A stretch of DNA of 44,135 nucleotides from Candidatus Stahliibacteriota bacterium. GTDB taxonomy: Bacteria > Hydrothermota > Tepidihabitantia > SM23-42. Where the stretch lies: NCBI GenBank assembly GCA_030609135.1, contig JAUWCU010000006.1, forward strand, positions 1 through 44,135, written 5' to 3'. The position numbers and the translations under genes are program-made. Under the pieces are notes generated by a model that saw nothing but the letters and a program-made list of their open reading frames with translations, was not told where the DNA came from and searched no databases. Below, in pieces: positions 7,862 to 15,245 of this stretch (positions within the stretch are counted from its first letter, which is position 1; each line of letters begins with the position of its first letter).

Positions 7862-7982
7862 GAAATAGGGATACCAGGCTATCAGGATATTAGGGAATCA
7901 GAGCATTATCTGATTTTTTTGTCCAGATAGTCTGATGTTCTGATATCCACATTCTGATAATCTGATTTCCTGATAGCCTTTT
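7862..7982. repeat. Degenerate word-like repeat block, copy 2
   Basis: This repeats most of 7508-7622 on the other side of the small Gly-rich gene: GGGATACCAGGCTATCAGG is followed by inverted phrases such as TCTGATGTTCTGATATCC. The stretch to 8037 continues with irregular GCCTTTT/GCCTTCT words. An open frame across this block and the adjacent gene edge is a by-product of the repeat. Confidence 0.75.
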
Positions 7983-8037
7983 TTTTCGTAGCCTTTTACT
8001 GCCATCTCGAGCCTTTTTAAACGCCTTCTCATGCCTT

Positions 8038-8397
8038 CTATTCATCATGATGTTCGCATTTACCCAGTGCTCGTTCACAGAGCGATGCACCGCCTTCAAG
8101 TGTACCATTGAGAATTCTTTCTATGACGCCGTTAATATCACCAGTTATTCCAAGTACCTTTTCGATATTATGTTGATCAAAAAGGCCTTGGGCTTTCATG
8201 CCCATACCACCGGCGATTATACACTCAATTCCTTTTTCAGCAAAATATTGTGGAAGAAAACCAGGTGAGTGGCCGGGATTTTCTATGACCTCTTTGTTTT
8301 TAAGCTTGCCATTTTCAAGATCGAGGATTGTAAAATGTGGGCATCGACCAAAATGCGCGGAGACCTGACCTTGGTTAGTTGAAATAACTATTTTCAT
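8038..8397 (-). CDS. NifX/NifB-family dinitrogenase cofactor-type protein
   Basis: A 119-residue single-domain protein of the NifX/NifY/VnfX/NifB-C family (ribonuclease H-like fold). It begins MKIVISTNQGQVSAHFGRCPHF and has the conserved IIAGGMGMKA near residues 60-70. In nitrogen fixers these domains carry NifB-co or FeMo-co; in non-fixing anaerobes the function is unknown and may be Fe-S cargo binding. Here a histidine/cysteine-rich tail (CERALGKCEHHDE) could add a metal site. No nitrogenase gene is in the window. It is 9 bp downstream of Mrp, matching a carrier plus ATPase pairing. Confidence 0.88.
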   Translation of the reverse strand: MKIVISTNQGQVSAHFGRCPHFTILDLENGKLKNKEVIENPGHSPGFLPQYFAEKGIECIIAGGMGMKAQGLFDQHNIEKVLGITGDINGVIERILNGTLEGGASLCERALGKCEHHDE

Positions 8398-8406
8398 TTG
8401 TACTCC

Positions 8407-9219
8407 TTATTTGCTATTGTGCAGAATCTTGTCGACAATTGCAGCAAATGCCTTGGATGCATCAGATTCAGGTTGGTGAATTATGAAGGGTTTGCCGTCA
8501 TCACCCAACTCGACTATTTTGGGGTCTATTGGAATTCTTCCCAAAAAAGGTACGCCAAGTTCTTGTGCTGTTTTTTCTCCGCCACCTTTTTTGAAAAGAT
8601 TTATTTGTCCACCACAGTGGGGGCATACCATGCCGCTCATGTTCTCTATGATTCCGTGTATTTTCAGATTTAGCTTTTTTGCGAAATTCACTGCTTTTCT
8701 GGAGTCAAGAAGAGAAACCTCTTGTGGTGTTGTTACGATTATTGCACCAGTTGCAGGTATCAATTGGGCAATTGAAAGTGGTTCATCTCCAGTCCCTGGC
8801 GGTGAATCGATAACCAACCAGTCAAGATTACCCCAGATTACATCGCCAAGGAATTGCTGGATAACTTTCATTTTTAAAGGTCCGCGCCAAATAACTGGAG
8901 TTGCGGTGTCTTGTAAGAGAAAAGCCATTGATACCAGCGCGAGGTTTTTCGTAATTGCAACTGGTAGTATGCGGTTATTACCGGCAGATTCTAATCGTTT
9001 TTCTTCAACGCCGAGCATCTTTGCTAAGTTTGGACCATGTATGTCAACATCCAATAGACCGATCTTAAGTTGTTTTTCACTGAAAGCAAAAGCAAGGTTT
9101 GCGGCAACAGTGCTCTTTCCGACCCCACCTTTGCCTGAAAAAACGAGTAATCTATTCTTGATGTTGTTCAATGTTTCTGCAATTTTCTTATCATCTTCAG
9201 TCTTTTTTTCCTGTATCAT
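8407..9219 (-). CDS. mrp: Mrp/NBP35-family Fe-S cluster carrier ATPase
   Basis: A 270-residue P-loop ATPase with a deviant Walker A motif ([11 protein letters not shown] near 32-42), the family signature DSPPGTGD around residue 140, and the C-terminal CPHCGG near 209-214, whose CxxC can bridge a [4Fe-4S] cluster across the dimer. It lacks the N-terminal MIP18 domain present in many bacterial Mrp proteins; a free-standing MIP18-like protein is at 19.8 kb. Its position between two NifX-type genes suggests ATP-dependent cluster loading onto those carriers, which is inference. Confidence 0.9.
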   Translation of the reverse strand: MIQEKKTEDDKKIAETLNNIKNRLLVFSGKGGVGKSTVAANLAFAFSEKQLKIGLLDVDIHGPNLAKMLGVEEKRLESAGNNRILPVAITKNLALVSMAFLLQDTATPVIWRGPLKMKVIQQFLGDVIWGNLDWLVIDSPPGTGDEPLSIAQLIPATGAIIVTTPQEVSLLDSRKAVNFAKKLNLKIHGIIENMSGMVCPHCGGQINLFKKGGGEKTAQELGVPFLGRIPIDPKIVELGDDGKPFIIHQPESDASKAFAAIVDKILHNSK

Positions 9220-9244
9220 TTTTCCTTTATCAGATTATACTACT

Positions 9245-9838
9245 TTATTTTTTGTTTTCAAGCTCTTTTATTCTTTTGCTTATGGTTTCGAGTTGCTGTT
9301 TCAGATAATTTGCCTGCTGCTTAAGCATTTGCAATTCCTGCTCTGGGTTTGGCTGGGGAAAACCAGGTTGTGACATTGGTGGTTGCTGCATTGGTTCTGA
9401 TCCATAGTTCATGCTGCCGCGTCCCATTCCGCCACCCATGCCCATTCCAAAACCAGGACCTTGTGAGGTACCATATCCCATTCCATAATGCGACCCTACA
9501 TTTGGTCCAGTTATTGGATTGAGCTGACCTGATTTATAACGCTCTATTGCCTCACTTACTGTTCCTACAACACCGGTGATGACCTTAGTCCCGGCTGCCT
9601 GTAGGGTTTGAAACGCATTTGGACCGCAGCTTCCAGTGAGCACCACTTCAACCCCTTTATTTGCAACCAATTGGGCAGATTGAATCCCTGCACCGCCCAT
9701 AGCATTAACATTAGGGTTTTCAATTGCCTCAAACTGCATTGTATCGGTGTCAACAATCAAAAAATATGGTGTGCGACCAAATCTCGGATCTACATTGGAA
9801 TTTAAATCAGTTCCGGCAGATGTAATGGCTATTTTCAT
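9245..9838 (-). CDS. NifX/NifB-type domain with Gly/Met-rich linker and C-terminal coiled coil
   Basis: Residues 1 to about 115 form a NifX-type domain (MKIAITSAGTDLNSNVDPRFGR start; GAGIQSAQLVANKG and VLTGSCGPNA inside). It is followed by a flexible segment rich in Gly, Met, Gln and Pro (about 118-160) and a heptad-patterned helix at about 165-197 (LQMLKQQANYLKQQLETI). That helix matches in style the C-terminal helix of the next protein upstream, so the two may hetero-oligomerise. The methionine-rich linker might bind a soft metal. This is an extended version of the usual 110-120 residue single-domain protein. Confidence 0.85.
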   Translation of the reverse strand: MKIAITSAGTDLNSNVDPRFGRTPYFLIVDTDTMQFEAIENPNVNAMGGAGIQSAQLVANKGVEVVLTGSCGPNAFQTLQAAGTKVITGVVGTVSEAIERYKSGQLNPITGPNVGSHYGMGYGTSQGPGFGMGMGGGMGRGSMNYGSEPMQQPPMSQPGFPQPNPEQELQMLKQQANYLKQQLETISKRIKELENKK

Positions 9839-9847
9839 GTTATCTCC

Positions 9848-10174
9848 TTATGTTTTATTTGTTTTACTCGATTCTATTTCCTTAATTCTTTTTCTTATGC
9901 CCTCAAGTTCATCCTCTAATATTTCTGTCTGTCCTTTGAGCATGTCCAGTTCATTCACCGGGTATGCATTGGTATCATAATAGGGATTGTCTTGTGGATA
10001 ACCAACAGGATAAGGGGATGCATAATTAGGATAATAGGGGGTAGTTGATGCATACTGATTCGCATTAGGCGTAGCCCACCACCATCTTGGCAACCAGGGG
10101 AAATTCCTGCAATAAGGATAGGGATTACCCCGACCCCAGCCACGTCCAAAACCTCTTCCAGAGCCAAATGGCAT
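9848..10174 (-). CDS. DUF5320-like Gly/Tyr/Pro-rich protein with C-terminal coiled coil
   Basis: A 108-residue protein beginning MPFGSGRGFGRGWGRGNPY, then a Trp/Tyr/Pro/Asn-rich middle without recognisable fold, and a C-terminal helix of about 35 residues (ELDMLKGQTEILEDELEG) with clear heptads. This N-terminal GFGRG pattern with a terminal coiled coil is typical of DUF5320 proteins, whose function is not known. It lies between another family member and the NifX-type protein that has a similar terminal helix, suggesting a shared complex. Confidence 0.72.
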   Translation of the reverse strand: MPFGSGRGFGRGWGRGNPYPYCRNFPWLPRWWWATPNANQYASTTPYYPNYASPYPVGYPQDNPYYDTNAYPVNELDMLKGQTEILEDELEGIRKRIKEIESSKTNKT

Positions 10175-10196
10175 GATTACCTCCTTTTATTGGCTA

Positions 10197-10604
10197 TCAC
10201 CATCCCCAACCACGGAACCGACGACCTCCACCACGGCCACGCCCGAATCCTCTTCCAAACCCATATGGCGGGGCATAGGGGATCCCGGCATAGGGCGTGG
10301 GATACGGTTGTCCATAATTTCCTGAGCCTTGATATGCATAACCATAACCCTGATATGCGTTAGGGTAACCCTGATACGCATTAGGATAACCCTGATACGC
10401 ATTAGGATAACCTTGATACGCATTAGGATAACCTTGATACGCATTAGGATAACCTTGATACGCATTAGGATAAAAACCTCTACCTCGGCCAAATCCAGGA
10501 ATTGGGTTAGCAAATCCTGGAGTCTGATTACCTGCGCAGTATCCTGCTGCGCGTCCAGTCATTGGTCCAAGACCCATTGGACCTGTTCTATCTCCACCTG
10601 GCAT
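10197..10604 (-). CDS. DUF5320-family protein with tandem heptapeptide repeats
   Basis: A 135-residue protein with the family start MPGGDRTGPMGLGPMTGRAA and a single GYCAG cysteine at 23. Residues 45-86 are six identical copies of YPNAYQG followed by a degenerate YGYAYQG (87-93). The remainder is Gly/Arg/Phe-rich (GFGRGFGRGRGGG). There is no signal peptide. It is the first gene after the sigma-54 promoter and has a strong AAAGGAGG ribosome site, preceded by a hairpin. Its role is unknown; the Tyr/Gln/Asn-rich composition is reminiscent of low-complexity, phase-separating segments, which is only a suggestion. Confidence 0.75.
   Translation of the reverse strand: MPGGDRTGPMGLGPMTGRAAGYCAGNQTPGFANPIPGFGRGRGFYPNAYQGYPNAYQGYPNAYQGYPNAYQGYPNAYQGYPNAYQGYGYAYQGSGNYGQPYPTPYAGIPYAPPYGFGRGFGRGRGGGRRFRGWGW
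10326..10472. repeat. 21-bp tandem repeat encoding YPNAYQG
   Basis: Seven 21-bp units lie in frame in the DUF5320-like gene, six nearly identical at DNA level (unit CCCTGATACGCATTAGGATAA with C/T change at the third base) and one diverged. The near identity indicates recent expansion or ongoing gene conversion. Confidence 0.92.
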
Positions 10605-10618
10605 AATAGCCTCCTTTC

Positions 10619-10639
10619 AATTCAGCCAAGGGCTGAATT
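10619..10639 (-). promoter_or_regulatory. Hairpin directly before the ribosome binding site
   Basis: AATTCAGCC and GGCTGAATT form a 9-bp stem with a 3-nt loop, ending next to the GAAAGGAGG ribosome site of the DUF5320 gene. Similar hairpins stand before dfx, rubrerythrin, the 20514 gene and, imperfectly, the first fur gene. Confidence 0.65.
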
Positions 10640-10762
10640 AAGCTGATTCCCGCGGATAAAAACGCGGATTCACACTGAATACTCTTTAACTGTGTATCTA
10701 CTCTCATCTTCTATTGCTACCTATGAACTGATGAGCGTTCTTCTTTTCTCATTATATTTATA

Positions 10763-10778
10763 AGCAATATCCGTGCCA
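10763..10778 (-). promoter_or_regulatory. Sigma-54 (RpoN) -24/-12 promoter
   Basis: The minus strand reads TGGCACGGATATTGCT, an exact match to the consensus TGGCACG-N4-TTGCW. The expected start of transcription is near 10751, about 150 nt before the first DUF5320 gene. I found no other equally good match in the intergenic regions I checked. Confidence 0.85.
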
Positions 10779-10906
10779 GGTAGAGTGCATAGGGCAAAGG
10801 GTATAAAGCATGGGTAATTTCCATGAAAAATAATGAAATTCACATGTTTATTAAAGTATATAGTTAACATCTATTATACTGAGGTTGCTGTAGGCTTGTC
10901 ACATTA

Positions 10907-10995
10907 TTGAAACATAAAAGATTTTACTTGATAAAGTGCTGTAATATCGCAATATATTATGTTTCAAAAAAGTAACATATGTCTTTTATGAAACA
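10907..10995. promoter_or_regulatory. Candidate enhancer sites for a sigma-54 activator
   Basis: TTGAAACATAA (10907-10917) and TTATGTTTCAA (10957-10967) are perfect inverted copies. A related TGTCTTTTATGAAACA at 10980-10995 fits TGT-N10-ACA, the form of NifA-type upstream activator sites. They lie about 130-230 bp upstream of the -24/-12 promoter, the normal distance for enhancer binding. Confidence 0.55.
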
Positions 10996-11035
10996 GCTAC
11001 ATATAAATACCAACTTACCCACGCCTTTAATTTAT

Positions 11036-11095
11036 TGTAGTTACCCAATTTATTGGATTTTGTTGTCAAAATGCCTGATAAATCAGGCAACTACA
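11036..11095. repeat. Palindromic repeat of the TGTAGTT...AACTACA family, copy 1
   Basis: The element starts TGTAGTTACCCAATTTATTG and ends GATAAATCAGGCAACTACA, with internal hairpins (CCAATTTATTGG, GCCTGATAAATCAGGC). Related copies are at 31977-32042 and 32059-32107. Confidence 0.75.
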
Positions 11096-11229
11096 TTTTT
11101 GGGGGGATTACTGATTCCAAGATTTTCTCAAGCAAGGTTATAATTCATAACCTCAAAACTTGCCGTTCATTCTGAATTCAGCCATATCAAACCAGAAACC
11201 GGTATTAGTTATATTGTCATACTCTGAAT

Positions 11230-11604
11230 TTAACTTTTCCACAAACCATGTACATTACAATATTCACGGGCCGTTATATTTTGTGCGTCTATCTTGAACA
11301 TAGCTTCAGGTTTTCCGCCAGGTTTCAAGAACTCACGATATGCCTGTCCATCAGCTATTAGCTCAATCCACTCGATATAATGTTTTTCTTCCATAGGATG
11401 GAGTATACTACCAACTGTTACCTTGATACCATCTGTAGTTTTTTCTATTATCGGGACATGTTTTTCTTTTGCTGCATCAACTGTGTTCTCTTCCATAAGT
11501 TTCATTGGTTGATTACAGCAAATAAGTTCTCCAACACCTTCATGCAGGACCTCTACTATATTTCCACAAACTTCGCATTTATAGATTTGCAATCTTTTAG
11601 TCAT
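11230..11604 (-). CDS. dfx: Desulfoferrodoxin (two-iron superoxide reductase)
   Basis: The 124-residue protein reduces superoxide to hydrogen peroxide without releasing oxygen. The N-terminal rubredoxin-like centre (CEVCGN and the adjacent CC of LICCNQP) and the catalytic iron ligands ([24 protein letters not shown], and YCNVHGLW at the end) are all present, so it is the two-centre type. I place the start at the internal ATG at 11602-11604 because AAGGAG lies seven bases upstream and a hairpin (11618-11634) precedes it; a longer frame to 11646 would read through that hairpin. It is the last gene of the oxygen-defence block. Confidence 0.95.
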   Translation of the reverse strand: MTKRLQIYKCEVCGNIVEVLHEGVGELICCNQPMKLMEENTVDAAKEKHVPIIEKTTDGIKVTVGSILHPMEEKHYIEWIELIADGQAYREFLKPGGKPEAMFKIDAQNITAREYCNVHGLWKS

Positions 11605-11617
11605 TTTATATCTCCTT

Positions 11618-11634
11618 TTCAACCTGAGGTTGAA
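11618..11634 (-). promoter_or_regulatory. Hairpin directly before the dfx ribosome binding site
   Basis: TTCAACC-TGA-GGTTGAA is a perfect 7-bp stem that ends right before AAGGAG. It matches in position the hairpins before rubrerythrin and the DUF5320 gene. Confidence 0.6.
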
Positions 11635-11727
11635 TCCATGGTCCACAACAGCAGTAGCAAGCTACTGCACTCCAAAACCCAATCCGCCTCTAGTATGACT
11701 ATCATTGTCTAATCTGTATACCCGCAA

Positions 11728-12201
11728 TTATTCTATTGTCCTTTTGATCTCTGATAATTTCACAAAGTGTCTCCGTTCTTCTTCTATGATACCCTCAATT
11801 ATTTTCCTCTGATTCTCAGAGACAAGATTTTTTATTTCCTGGTAATACAAGATAGAATCCAATTCTGCATTTATTGCATAATCAAGCGCAGCGCTTATAT
11901 CTTTGATATTTGCTATTTCTTCATCGAATTTTTTCTGGGTGAAGATGATATTATCTGCATAGGCACGTAGATAAGCAAAATATTCTCCTGGGAAAGTCTC
12001 AAATGGTTCATATTTTTCAATTTTTGAGACCATTTCTTTATATATTTTCTTATGCTTTATTTCTTCATCCGCGAGAAACGAGAATAATTCTTTTACCTTT
12101 GTTTCATCAAATTTTTGAACCATCTGCCGGTAAAATTTTTCGCCATTTTCTTCTATCCTTATTGCAAACTGAAATACTTCACTTGGTTCAAATAAACTCA
12201 T
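11728..12201 (-). CDS. Ferritin-like/rubrerythrin-like diiron protein without rubredoxin domain
   Basis: A 157-residue four-helix ferritin-like protein. Glutamates and histidines with the expected spacing are seen in IRIEENGEKFY (about 15-25), ADEEIKHKKIY (44-54), NAELDSILYY (about 111-120) and EEERRHFVKL (about 140-149), giving two ExxH-type motifs as in rubrerythrin. There is no C-terminal rubredoxin, unlike the gene at 14.1 kb. A peroxidase or oxygen-reduction role with FprA/rubredoxin partners is likely. It lies 11 bp downstream of FprA. Confidence 0.85.
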   Translation of the reverse strand: MSLFEPSEVFQFAIRIEENGEKFYRQMVQKFDETKVKELFSFLADEEIKHKKIYKEMVSKIEKYEPFETFPGEYFAYLRAYADNIIFTQKKFDEEIANIKDISAALDYAINAELDSILYYQEIKNLVSENQRKIIEGIIEEERRHFVKLSEIKRTIE

Positions 12202-12212
12202 TTTAACCTCCT

Positions 12213-13400
12213 TTATGGAATGATATTTATTCCTTTATGTTTAGCAAGGATTTCATCTGCCAGTTTTTCTAATAATGTAAAGTCATCTTCTTTTGGATAT
12301 CCTTTTACGATTACTGGTGAAATTAATTCTACTTTAAGATTGCCAAGCATACCTGTGATTGTATCGACCATTTTCCCACCCCAACCATAAGAGCCAATTA
12401 TCGATGCAAATTTGGTCTTTGGTCTTAAGGCATTGGCAAGGTATGTTGCGTAAACTGCGGCTGGATGTGGACCGACCAGCACAGTGGGAGAGGCAATGAC
12501 TATGGTAGCAGCGTCAACAAGAGCCTTTGCCAATTCTCCAATATCTGTTTTTGTTAAATTAAATGGTTTTACAGTTATATCTCTTTTTATTAAAGCATCC
12601 ACAAAATATCTTACCATTTTATCAGTACTGCCGTGCATTGAAACATAGGGGATAATTACTTCATTTTTTACGTTGTCAGAAATCCAATCTTTATAAGCAT
12701 CAAGAATAAATTCTGGTTTGTTATGAATGGGACCATGACTCGGTGCGATCATTTCAATCTCGAATTGTTTTAGTTTTTCCATATGTTTCTTAATGTTATT
12801 TCTAAATGGCATCATAATCTCTGCGTAATATCGTTTGGCTGCCTCATATACTCTTGCCTCATCTGTTGCATAGAGATCACTCGTTGCAAGATGTGAGCCG
12901 AAAAAATCGCAAGGAAATAAAATTTTATCTTCCCGTAGATAAGTGAGCATTGTCTCAGGCCAGTGAACCCAGGGTGCCATGATGAACTGGAGAGTTTTAT
13001 TTCCCAGGGATAAAGTGTCGGTATCATTTACTACTACAAATTTATCTTCAGGAATCAATGATAAATCCATTAGCATCCCTTTGCATTTTGCATTTGTTAC
13101 TGCCTTGGCATTTGGAAACGCTTTAAGTATTTTAGGTATAGTACCTGAGTGATCCTGCTCAGCATGGTTAGCTATAACATAATCAATATTATTTACGCCT
13201 AATTTCTTCAAATTATCAAAGAGTTCATTTTCTTTAGGTGGGTCAACCGTATCGATCAGCGCTGTTTTTTCATTACCTTTTATAAAATATGAATTATAGG
13301 TTGTGCCATCAGGCAGGGGTATGAGTTCATCGAACAGTCTTCTGTCCCAATCAATCGACCCCACAGTATACACCCCGGGTTTTATTTGGCGCACGGTCAT
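12213..13400 (-). CDS. fprA: FprA/ROO family A-type flavoprotein (diiron oxygen or NO reductase)
   Basis: A 395-residue protein with an N-terminal MBL-fold diiron domain (ANHAEQDHSGTIP, ligands His79, Glu81, Asp83, His84; later WVHWPETM, FPCDFFGSH and APSHGPIHN) and a C-terminal flavodoxin domain from about residue 255 (PYVSMHGSTDKM). It reduces O2 to water, or NO to N2O, with electrons from rubredoxin. The adjacent gene encodes a flavin-reductase/rubredoxin fusion, the natural electron donor. Start ATG has GGAG 8 bases upstream; spacing to the neighbour is 2 bp. Confidence 0.95.
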   Translation of the reverse strand: MTVRQIKPGVYTVGSIDWDRRLFDELIPLPDGTTYNSYFIKGNEKTALIDTVDPPKENELFDNLKKLGVNNIDYVIANHAEQDHSGTIPKILKAFPNAKAVTNAKCKGMLMDLSLIPEDKFVVVNDTDTLSLGNKTLQFIMAPWVHWPETMLTYLREDKILFPCDFFGSHLATSDLYATDEARVYEAAKRYYAEIMMPFRNNIKKHMEKLKQFEIEMIAPSHGPIHNKPEFILDAYKDWISDNVKNEVIIPYVSMHGSTDKMVRYFVDALIKRDITVKPFNLTKTDIGELAKALVDAATIVIASPTVLVGPHPAAVYATYLANALRPKTKFASIIGSYGWGGKMVDTITGMLGNLKVELISPVIVKGYPKEDDFTLLEKLADEILAKHKGINIIP

Positions 13401-13402
13401 TA

Positions 13403-14098
13403 TTAGATCTCCTTTTCAAACTTATCTTTTCCAACACCACAGATTGGACATACCCAGTCATTTGGTAATTCTTCAAAAGTCGTGCCGGGTTTTATACCTG
13501 AATCCGGATCACCTTTTTCCGGATTATATATATACCCACATACTGTGCATTTGTACTTTACCATTTCCGACTCCTTTTTTTGTTTATCTGGTTCTTCATT
13601 GATGTATGTTGTTGCTGTTTTCGGCGCCCTACCTCTTAATACTTTGTGATAGTATTCATAAGTTAAGGGTTCTTTATCATTGATTATTTCCGCATCCATT
13701 AATTTTCCAACAAATAATGTGTGTGTACCAGTATCCATACTGCCCGTGACTTCGCATTCTAAATATCCTATTGTATTATTCAAAACTATTGGGGCACCTG
13801 TTTTACCGATTTTATAGTTAATATCTTTGAACTTTTCAATATCCCTGCCGCATTTGAATCCGAAAAGTCCGATGAATTTCATCGTGGCTTGGGTGGATAG
13901 AATAGAAACAGTAAAGACTTTACTTTCCTGAATATATTCATGAGTAAGATTATTTTTATTAATACAGACTCCAATTGTTGGTGGTTCTGCAGTCAACTGG
14001 AATACAGTATTCGCAATCTGCCCATTAAACTTGCCATCCTTTTTAGAACTGACAATATAGAGTCCATAACTAATTTTCCAGAGTGCCTTTTTATTCAT
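13403..14098 (-). CDS. Flavin reductase-rubredoxin fusion (high-molecular-weight rubredoxin, Hrb-like)
   Basis: A 231-residue protein: residues 1 to about 155 are an FMN-binding flavin-reductase domain ([38 protein letters not shown]), then a Lys-rich linker and a rubredoxin at about 179-231 with CTVCGY and CPICGVG as iron ligands. In Moorella such a protein passes electrons from NAD(P)H to FprA. Gene order FprA/Hrb/rubrerythrin supports the same chain here. The gene begins 8 bp after the rubrerythrin stop. Confidence 0.93.
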   Translation of the reverse strand: MNKKALWKISYGLYIVSSKKDGKFNGQIANTVFQLTAEPPTIGVCINKNNLTHEYIQESKVFTVSILSTQATMKFIGLFGFKCGRDIEKFKDINYKIGKTGAPIVLNNTIGYLECEVTGSMDTGTHTLFVGKLMDAEIINDKEPLTYEYYHKVLRGRAPKTATTYINEEPDKQKKESEMVKYKCTVCGYIYNPEKGDPDSGIKPGTTFEELPNDWVCPICGVGKDKFEKEI

Positions 14099-14106
14099 CG
14101 ACGAGG

Positions 14107-14682
14107 TTACCAGTTTTCGCCTAACAATTCAAAATATGCCTTGGGATGAGCACAAGCAGGGCATTTATCTGGTGGTTCAGTGCCCTCATGAATATAACCA
14201 CAATTCCTGCAGCGCCATTTTACTACCTTATCGCGCTTGAATACCCTAACTTTTTCTATGTTTTCAGCAAGAGCGAGGTATCTTTTCTCGTGTTGTTTTT
14301 CAGCTACAGCGATTGATGTGAGGACCGACGCTATCTCGCTGAATCCTTCTTCAACAGCTATCTTAGCAAATTCAGGATACATAGTAGTATGCTCATGGTT
14401 TTCACCAGCAGCAGCTGCCTTGAGATTATCTACTGTTTTGCCAATTACTCCGGCAGGGAACGCAGCAGTAACTTCTGCTTCACCGCCCTCCAAGAATTTA
14501 AATAGTCTTTCAGCATGTTCTTTTTCATTATCTGCAGTTTCTGCAAATATTCCAGAGATCTGTTCATAACCTTCTTTTTTTGCCTTTGAGGCAAAAAAAT
14601 TATAGCGATTTCTTGCCTGTGATTCTCCTGCAAATGCAGTTAAAAGGTTTTTTTCTGTTTTTGTGCCTTTCAAGTTTTTCAT
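14107..14682 (-). CDS. Rubrerythrin
   Basis: A 191-residue rubrerythrin. The ferritin-like domain has the paired metal motifs [22 protein letters not shown], and [10 protein letters not shown], and the C-terminal rubredoxin-like domain has CRNCGY and CPACAHP (about 155-180). It acts as an NADH-dependent peroxidase through rubredoxin partners. It has the strongest ribosome site of the block (AAAGGAGG, five bases before ATG) preceded by a hairpin at 14697-14713, and is followed by the Hrb and FprA genes. Confidence 0.95.
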   Translation of the reverse strand: MKNLKGTKTEKNLLTAFAGESQARNRYNFFASKAKKEGYEQISGIFAETADNEKEHAERLFKFLEGGEAEVTAAFPAGVIGKTVDNLKAAAAGENHEHTTMYPEFAKIAVEEGFSEIASVLTSIAVAEKQHEKRYLALAENIEKVRVFKRDKVVKWRCRNCGYIHEGTEPPDKCPACAHPKAYFELLGENW

Positions 14683-14696
14683 GATTACCTCCTTTA

Positions 14697-14845
14697 ATCA
14701 GCCAGAGGCTGATACACTCTTCTATGTGGGAAAGCCCTTCTGGGCTTGATATTCTTTTCTATGTGGGAAAGCCCTTCTGGGCTTGATATTCGCGGGCAGC
14801 CCGCCCCGCTTCGCAAGGCGAGGCCGGGGAAGCCCGCTCCCACTT
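14697..14845. repeat. Leader hairpin plus repeated GGGAAAGCCCTTCTGGGCTT units
   Basis: ATCAGCC-AGA-GGCTGAT (14697-14713) is a hairpin before the rubrerythrin ribosome site. Two direct copies of a unit reading TATGTGGGAAAGCCCTTCTG and on to GATATTC follow (14723-14790). A GC-rich stretch then ends in GGAAGCCCGCTCCCACTT. The same set in the same order, in opposite orientation, occurs at 20408-20495. Confidence 0.8.
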
Positions 14846-14938
14846 TTAATCACTTTGTTTTTTTTCAACGTTATAGCCAGCATTTTGTATCTGTTCTACC
14901 ACAGCTTCCTCATCAATTTCACCGTCGATTTTTACCAA
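14846..14938 (-). CDS. Small ORF resembling the C-terminal half of an HMA (heavy-metal-associated) domain
   Basis: A 30-residue frame starting at TTG (14936-14938), with AGGAG about 9 bases upstream, reads VKIDGEIDEEAVVEQIQNAG and then YNVEKKQSD. The EIDEE..V..QIQ.AGY.VE pattern is like the last strand-helix-strand of an HMA metal chaperone, but the CxxC-bearing first half is missing, so this may be a remnant. A similar 34-residue frame is at 20303-20407, also followed at once by the same repeat. It lies between Nfu and rubrerythrin. Confidence 0.45.
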   Translation of the reverse strand: MVKIDGEIDEEAVVEQIQNAGYNVEKKQSD

Positions 14939-15020
14939 TTTTTCTTTACTCCTTAATCTCCTGATTATCTGATGTGCTGATATTCTTCATCCTGATCCTC
15001 TGATAATCTGGTATCCATTA

Positions 15021-15245
15021 CTAAAATACCTGTTCCACTGCTTTTACTTCAGAAATTTTTTCTTTTAATCTTTTCTCAATAGCCATCTTAAGAGTAACGG
15101 TGCTCATTGGACAACCAGCACACGCACCGGTTAGCTTCACCTTTACAACACCATCCTCGGTAACATCAACTAATTCAACATCACCGCCATCTGTCTGCAA
15201 ACCTGGTCTAATTTCATCCAGGACTTTTTCGACCTTATCTTTCAT
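15021..15245 (-). CDS. Nfu-type (NifU C-terminal domain) Fe-S carrier
   Basis: A 74-residue stand-alone Nfu domain that holds and hands over a [4Fe-4S] cluster. It has the conserved RPGLQTDGGDVELVDV and the cluster-binding CAGCPMS (CxxC at about 42-45). The NifU-like scaffold in this window lacks this domain, so the two could be separate halves of the same system. ATG is preceded by AAGGAGG. It lies between Fur/PerR and rubrerythrin, suggesting repair of Fe-S damage in the oxygen-defence regulon. Confidence 0.93.
   Translation of the reverse strand: MKDKVEKVLDEIRPGLQTDGGDVELVDVTEDGVVKVKLTGACAGCPMSTVTLKMAIEKRLKEKISEVKAVEQVF

Larger units (their letters stand above)
10605..11229. other. 625-bp non-coding region: control region of the metallocofactor cluster
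   Basis: No credible gene is present. From left to right it contains a hairpin abutting the ribosome site (10619-10639), a sigma-54 promoter (10763-10778), spaced inverted repeats (10907-10917 and 10957-10967), a TGT-N10-ACA motif (10980-10995), and a repeat of the TGTAGTT...AACTACA family (11036-11095). The rest, to the end of dfx, shows nothing I can assign. Confidence 0.7.

Noticed and set aside
7890-8108. Basic 72-residue minus-strand frame overlapping the NifX-type gene
   Set aside because: It crosses a word-like repeat block and the 3' end of a clear gene in another frame; no ribosome site or family.
8483-9373. 296-residue plus-strand frame opposite Mrp
   Set aside because: It is the mirror of the Mrp coding sequence, whose minus-strand frame shows all family motifs.
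8038-9838. Nitrogen-fixation locus
   Set aside because: NifX/NifB-type domains, NifU and Mrp occur, but no nifHDK, full nifB radical-SAM or nifEN genes are present; these domains are common in non-fixing anaerobes.
10187-10646. Long alternative frames on both strands across the DUF5320 gene (Ile/Leu/Arg-rich repeats)
   Set aside because: They are other-frame readings of the 21-bp tandem repeat. The YPNAYQG frame has the family start and a strong ribosome site.
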